Assembly (NCBI GenBank): GCA_937996615.1
Contig: CALKVD010000091.1
Location: forward strand, 1 to 5,007
From: an uncultured Rickettsiales bacterium
GTDB taxonomy: Bacteria > Pseudomonadota > Alphaproteobacteria > Rickettsiales > Midichloriaceae
Direction of reading: 5' to 3'
DNA: 5,007 nt
Shown: positions 4,579-5,007 of the stretch, piece after piece
Position numbering within the stretch: the stretch's first letter is position 1
How the letters are laid out: each line of letters opens with the position of its first letter
Position numbers and translations under genes: made by a program
Notes under the pieces: generated by a model
Told to the model about the DNA's origin: nothing
The model's database searches: none
Seen by the model: only the letters and a program-made list of their open reading frames with translations

Positions 4579-5007
4579 TATTTTATACCTATTAAATCTT
4601 TAAAATTTATTATTTTTCCAACTTCACTTTTATGTTTTGTCATTACATTACCAGTTTCATCAATATCTGCAAACCAATTTAGTTCATCTCCTTGCTTAGT
4701 AAACAATTTAAATTTAGATCCGCCATGCCCAGCTTGATCTTTACTCCACCAAATCTTTTTATTACCAATTTTTTGCGTTGGATCGCGGTAAAAGTTGCCA
4801 AATTTTTCATGTCTCATAATTTTATCTGCATCTTTTGCTGCTTTTATGACCCATCTAAACTTAATTTTTGGATCTTTATCAGGGTCAGGTGGGGTAATAT
4901 TTGTGCCACCACCAGTTTGCACTGTCGGCAAGTTAGCACCCTTATTACCCCGTTGCAAATTTTTACGCATTAGGGTTGCAATCGCGTCAGGGCCGTCGCC
5001 GTCGATG
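4578..5007 (-). CDS. C-terminal end of a polymorphic-toxin-like protein (partial, runs off right edge)
   Basis: The frame is open from the right edge to its stop at 4580-4578; the visible 142 residues begin I-D-G-D-G-P-D-A-I-A-T-L before an internal methionine at 4970, so the true start lies outside the window. Numbering from that methionine, residues 5-34 are a Gly/Pro/Asp-rich linker and residues 35-130 a compact basic domain with K-F-G-N-F-Y-R-D-P (56-64), W-W-S-K-D-Q-A-G-H-G-G-S-K-F-K (74-88), L-N-W-F-A-D-I-D-E-T-G (97-107) and K-H-K-S-E-V-G-K-I (112-120). A variable linker followed by a short charged C-terminal domain and then a tiny downstream gene is the layout of contact-dependent or RHS-type toxins. 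The W...D...H-G-G...K and D-x-x-G pattern loosely recalls colicin E3-like nucleases, but this is only a visual likeness. The delivery part cannot be seen. Confidence 0.65.
   Translation of the reverse strand, partial: IDGDGPDAIATLMRKNLQRGNKGANLPTVQTGGGTNITPPDPDKDPKIKFRWVIKAAKDADKIMRHEKFGNFYRDPTQKIGNKKIWWSKDQAGHGGSKFKLFTKQGDELNWFADIDETGNVMTKHKSEVGKIINFKDLIGIK
4588..4590 (-). promoter_or_regulatory. Weak Shine-Dalgarno for the immunity gene, inside the toxin gene
   Basis: AGG lies 9 bases before the immunity ATG, within the last codons of the toxin frame. It is the only Shine-Dalgarno-like triplet well placed before any start in the window. It fits coupled translation through the TAATG overlap. 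Confidence 0.4.

Noticed and set aside
4238..4973. Plus-strand frames opposite the toxin and immunity genes
   Set aside because: They are antisense to frames with convincing protein motifs and have no family resemblance.

Overview
This window looks like a piece of chromosome from an AT-rich alphaproteobacterium, most likely a flagellated member of the Rickettsiales or a similar intracellular lineage. The evidence is the strong A+T bias, the short lysine- and isoleucine-rich CoaE (which, from memory, resembles rickettsial CoaE), an alphaproteobacterial-type long HPF, and core genes scattered as single transcription units instead of in their usual operons. The lineage is an inference and no search was run.

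Layout from left to right. Positions 1-121 (minus strand) hold the 5' end of an uncharacterised protein gene that runs off the left edge. Starting immediately beside it on the plus strand is an lspA (signal peptidase II) reading frame that lacks the family's N-terminus. A short convergent gap separates it from hpf (minus strand, 646-1260), a long-form ribosome hibernation factor. A divergent intergenic region of about 250 bases follows, then pyrH (UMP kinase, 1514-2221). An AT-only hairpin and a good sigma70-type extended -10 promoter precede flgG (distal rod protein of the flagellum, 2353-3156). A 352-base stretch without a convincing gene leads to coaE (dephospho-CoA kinase, 3509-4123).

The right end is accessory DNA. 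On the minus strand, the C-terminal end of a larger protein enters from the right edge (4578-5007) and ends in a compact domain that looks like a polymorphic-toxin warhead. Its stop codon overlaps the start of a 97-residue protein (4285-4578) of the DUF6980-like type, the probable immunity protein.

The housekeeping genes serve unrelated pathways: lipoprotein maturation, ribosome hibernation, pyrimidine nucleotides, flagellar assembly and coenzyme A. They seem to be transcribed one by one. The only clear two-gene unit is the toxin-immunity pair. The points of greatest interest are this pair, the broken lspA with a foreign-looking junction, and palindromic elements in three of the intergenic regions. 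None of the plus-strand core genes has a recognisable Shine-Dalgarno sequence.
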